Source: Frankiales bacterium | Lineage (GTDB): Bacteria > Actinomycetota > Actinomycetes > JAFAQI01 | Direction: 5' to 3' | Assembly: GCA_019246495.1 (NCBI GenBank) | Contig: JAFAQI010000387.1 | Location: 1 to 8,883, forward strand | DNA length: 8,883 nucleotides | Shown here: positions 6,975 to 8,883 of the stretch, piece by piece | How positions within the stretch are numbered: the stretch's first letter is position 1 | Layout of the letters: the number at the start of each line of letters is the position of its first letter | Translations under genes and position numbers: made by a program | The notes under the pieces: generated by a model | What the model was told of the DNA's origin: nothing | Database searches by the model: none | What the model saw: only the letters and a program-made list of their open reading frames with translations

Positions 6975-7760
6975 ATGCGTGCGAGCGAGCGGCCGACGAT
7001 CGCCGAGCTGCGCGCCGTCGCGCAACCGGACCGCGTCGTACGCCGGGTCAGCGGCGAACACTGGGCGGGGAAGCTCTACCAGCGCCACCTGTCGATCCAC
7101 CTCACCCGCCTGCTGATCCCGACGCGCGTCACGCCGGATGGGCTGACCTGGTTGATGCTCGCCATCGGGGTCGGCGCCGCGGTGCTGCTGACCGTGCCGA
7201 GGCTCTGGACGGCCGTGCTCGTCCTGCTCTTGATCCAGATCCAGGGAATCGTCGACTGCATGGACGGCGAGCTGGCGCGATGGCGGGGCATCACCGGCGC
7301 GACCGGCATCTATGTCGATCGGCTCGGCCACTACGTCACCGACGCGGGACTCGCCGTCGCCGTAGGAGTGCATGCCGACGGTGGTCTGGCCCACCCCGGC
7401 AGGTGGACGATGCTCAGCCTCGCCGCGGGCTGCCTCGTCCTGCTCACCAAGGCGGAGACCGACCTCGTGCATGCCGCCCGGGCGCAGTCCGGCCGGCCAC
7501 CCGTGCCCGACGTTGCCGAGGTCGCCGCACCGCGCGCCTCCGGCCTGCGCCGGTTGCGCCGGTTCGCCCGCACCCTGCCCTTCAACCGCGCGCTGCTTGC
7601 GATGGAGCTCACCGGTCTCGCAGTGATCGCCGCCGCGATCGACACCGCGCGCAATGACCTCACCGCCACCCGCATCCTCGACGGCACGCTGCTCGCGATC
7701 GCCGGGCTCGTCGTTGTCGGTCACCTGCTCGCTGTCGTGTCCTCCGATCGGCTGCGCTGA
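6975..7760 (+). CDS. CDP-alcohol phosphatidyltransferase family membrane enzyme
   Basis: A 261-residue membrane enzyme of the CDP-alcohol phosphatidyltransferase superfamily, which transfers a phospho-alcohol from a CDP-activated donor to an acceptor alcohol. A TPDGLTW block (53–59), resembling the usual TPN-x-LT, precedes the first membrane helices (about 57–93). The signature follows: Asp94, Asp97, Gly98, Ala101–Arg102, eight residues, Gly111, Asp115. The fourth Asp, expected at 119, is His, with another Asp at 123. Further hydrophobic segments lie at about 121–133, 145–157, 199–213 and 226–248. ATG 6975 has AGGA 7 bases upstream. The next gene starts 20 bp after the stop and encodes a putative CDP-polyol synthase, so this enzyme may use a CDP-polyol rather than CDP-diacylglycerol. 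The exact substrate cannot be read from the sequence. Confidence 0.88.
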   Translation: MRASERPTIAELRAVAQPDRVVRRVSGEHWAGKLYQRHLSIHLTRLLIPTRVTPDGLTWLMLAIGVGAAVLLTVPRLWTAVLVLLLIQIQGIVDCMDGELARWRGITGATGIYVDRLGHYVTDAGLAVAVGVHADGGLAHPGRWTMLSLAAGCLVLLTKAETDLVHAARAQSGRPPVPDVAEVAAPRASGLRRLRRFARTLPFNRALLAMELTGLAVIAAAIDTARNDLTATRILDGTLLAIAGLVVVGHLLAVVSSDRLR

Positions 7761-7780
7761 GGCCGATATGCTCGCGCGAC

Positions 7781-8883
7781 ATGGCCGCGACTGACCCGAC
7801 CGCACCGGGCCGGCTGCGCACCGTCGGCGTCGTGCTGGCCGGCGGGGTGGGTACGCGCGTCGGGCTCGCCGTCCCCAAGCAGCTGCTGAAGATCGCGGGC
7901 AAGCCGATCATCGAGCACACCCTCGCCGTCTTCGAGGCCTCGGCCGAGGTCGACGACGTGCTCGTGCTGATGACGCCGGACTACGTCAAGGACGTCAAGG
8001 CGATCGTCGAGGCACGCGGGTTCCGCAAGGTCCGCGGCGTCATCGACGGTGGCGTCACTCGCAACGACAGCACTCGCCGAGCCCTCGAAGCGCTCGGCAC
8101 CGAGGAGTGCAATGTCCTGTTCCACGACGCGGTGCGCCCCCTGCTCACCCAGCGCATCATCCGCGAGTGCGTCAATGCGCTGCGCCGCTACGAAGCGGTC
8201 GACGTCGCGATTCCGTCCGCCGACACGATCGTCGTCGTCGACAACGACGTCATCACCGACATCCCGGACCGCGCCCGGCTGCGCCGGGGACAGACTCCGC
8301 AGGGCTTCCGGCTGTCGACCATCCGGCGCGCATACGAGCTCGCCTGGCAGGATCCCAACTTCGCCGCGACCGACGACTGCAGCGTCGTGCTGCGCTATCT
8401 CCCCGACGTCCCGATCCACGTCGTCGAGGGCAGCGAGCACAACATGAAGGTGACCGCGCCGGTCGACCTGTTCATCGCCGACAAGCTGTTCCAGATGAGC
8501 TCATCAACCGTCGAACGGCTGCCGAGCACGCGCGCCTACGCCGAACAGCTCCGCGGTCGCGTCGCGGTGATCTTCGGCGGCAGCTACGGCATCGGCGGGG
8601 AGATGGTCAGCCTGCTCGAGGAGTACGGCGCGAAGGTGTTCGCGTTCAGCCGTTCGGTCACCCAGACCGATGTGCAGAACGCCGCCGATGTCGCGGCAGC
8701 GCTGGAGAAGGCATACGCCGAAGCCGGCCGCATCGACTACGTCGTCGTCACGGCCGGAGTGCTGCACACCGGCGCGCTCGCCGAGACCAGTGACGAAACG
8801 ATCGCGGAGATGATCGGCGTGAATTACGTCGCGCCGGTCCAGGTCGCGCGCAACGCGATCGGCTATCTCCGCGACACGAAGGG
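7781..8883 (+). CDS. Cytidylyltransferase–SDR fusion (Bcs1/TarI-like), 3' end outside window
   Basis: The first 367 residues of a two-domain enzyme, open to the window end. The N-terminal half (about 14–245) is an IspD/TarI-type cytidylyltransferase: nucleotide loop LAGGVGTR (19–26), PKQLLKI (32–38), HDAVRPL, TPQGFR, TDDCSVV and a C-terminal EGSEHNMKVTAP block. After a short linker, a short-chain dehydrogenase domain begins with VIFGGSYGIG (263–272), a variant NAD(P) loop, then a VVTAG segment. The catalytic Tyr-x-x-x-Lys lies beyond the window. This layout matches Haemophilus influenzae Bcs1, which reduces ribulose 5-phosphate and makes CDP-ribitol, so a CDP-ribitol-like product is likely but not proven. 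ATG 7781 follows the previous stop by 20 bp, with GAGG overlapping that stop, rather far away, so coupling to the upstream gene is plausible. Confidence 0.9.
   Translation, partial: MAATDPTAPGRLRTVGVVLAGGVGTRVGLAVPKQLLKIAGKPIIEHTLAVFEASAEVDDVLVLMTPDYVKDVKAIVEARGFRKVRGVIDGGVTRNDSTRRALEALGTEECNVLFHDAVRPLLTQRIIRECVNALRRYEAVDVAIPSADTIVVVDNDVITDIPDRARLRRGQTPQGFRLSTIRRAYELAWQDPNFAATDDCSVVLRYLPDVPIHVVEGSEHNMKVTAPVDLFIADKLFQMSSSTVERLPSTRAYAEQLRGRVAVIFGGSYGIGGEMVSLLEEYGAKVFAFSRSVTQTDVQNAADVAAALEKAYAEAGRIDYVVVTAGVLHTGALAETSDETIAEMIGVNYVAPVQVARNAIGYLRDTK

Noticed and set aside
8107..8793. Arg-rich + strand open frame inside the cytidylyltransferase–SDR gene
   Set aside because: The IspD and SDR motifs lie in a different + frame that is open from 7781 to the window end.

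Overview
The window is high-GC DNA with strong G/C bias at third codon positions. Its gene families (actinobacterial YihY/BrkB, heptad-repeat Arg/Asp proteins beside GGDEF genes, cytidylyltransferase–SDR fusions) point to an actinomycete. I cannot place it below class level.

Left part (1–2744). The window opens on the 3' end of a tRNA. A GAF–GGDEF diguanylate-cyclase gene follows on the + strand, but it carries an in-frame TAG after 71 codons. Convergent to it, 7 bp away, is a highly charged coiled-coil gene (1064–1603, −) built on an ADERDRx-type heptad repeat. Divergent from that is a YihY/BrkB-type membrane protein gene (1762–2744, +). Its good Shine-Dalgarno start and its conserved transmembrane core lie in different frames, separated by what looks like a one-base deletion near 1893–1895.

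Middle part (2768–6803, − strand) reads as a four-gene operon. In transcription order it holds a ferric-reductase-like transmembrane flavin oxidoreductase, an exported FMN-binding-domain protein with an intact SGAT flavinylation site, an ApbE-type FMN transferase (4-bp GTGA overlap), and a PF03773-type permease with a His/Asp-rich loop and a C-terminal YHS metal-binding domain. The first three fit a trans-membrane electron-transfer chain: NAD(P)H, FAD, heme, then covalent FMN outside the membrane. The permease–YHS protein suggests that a metal or metalloid is involved. That last link is inference. The permease frame stays open upstream of its first ATG with no canonical start, a third irregularity in the left 4 kb.

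Right part (6975–8883, + strand). A CDP-alcohol phosphatidyltransferase-family membrane enzyme is followed after 20 bp by a cytidylyltransferase–SDR fusion resembling Bcs1/TarI-type CDP-polyol synthases, which runs off the window end. The pair suggests that a CDP-polyol (CDP-ribitol-like) is made and its phospho-polyol moved to a lipid or glycan acceptor. The transferase has His where the family signature has its fourth Asp. A strong hairpin sits directly against its ribosome binding site in the 171-bp divergent intergenic region.
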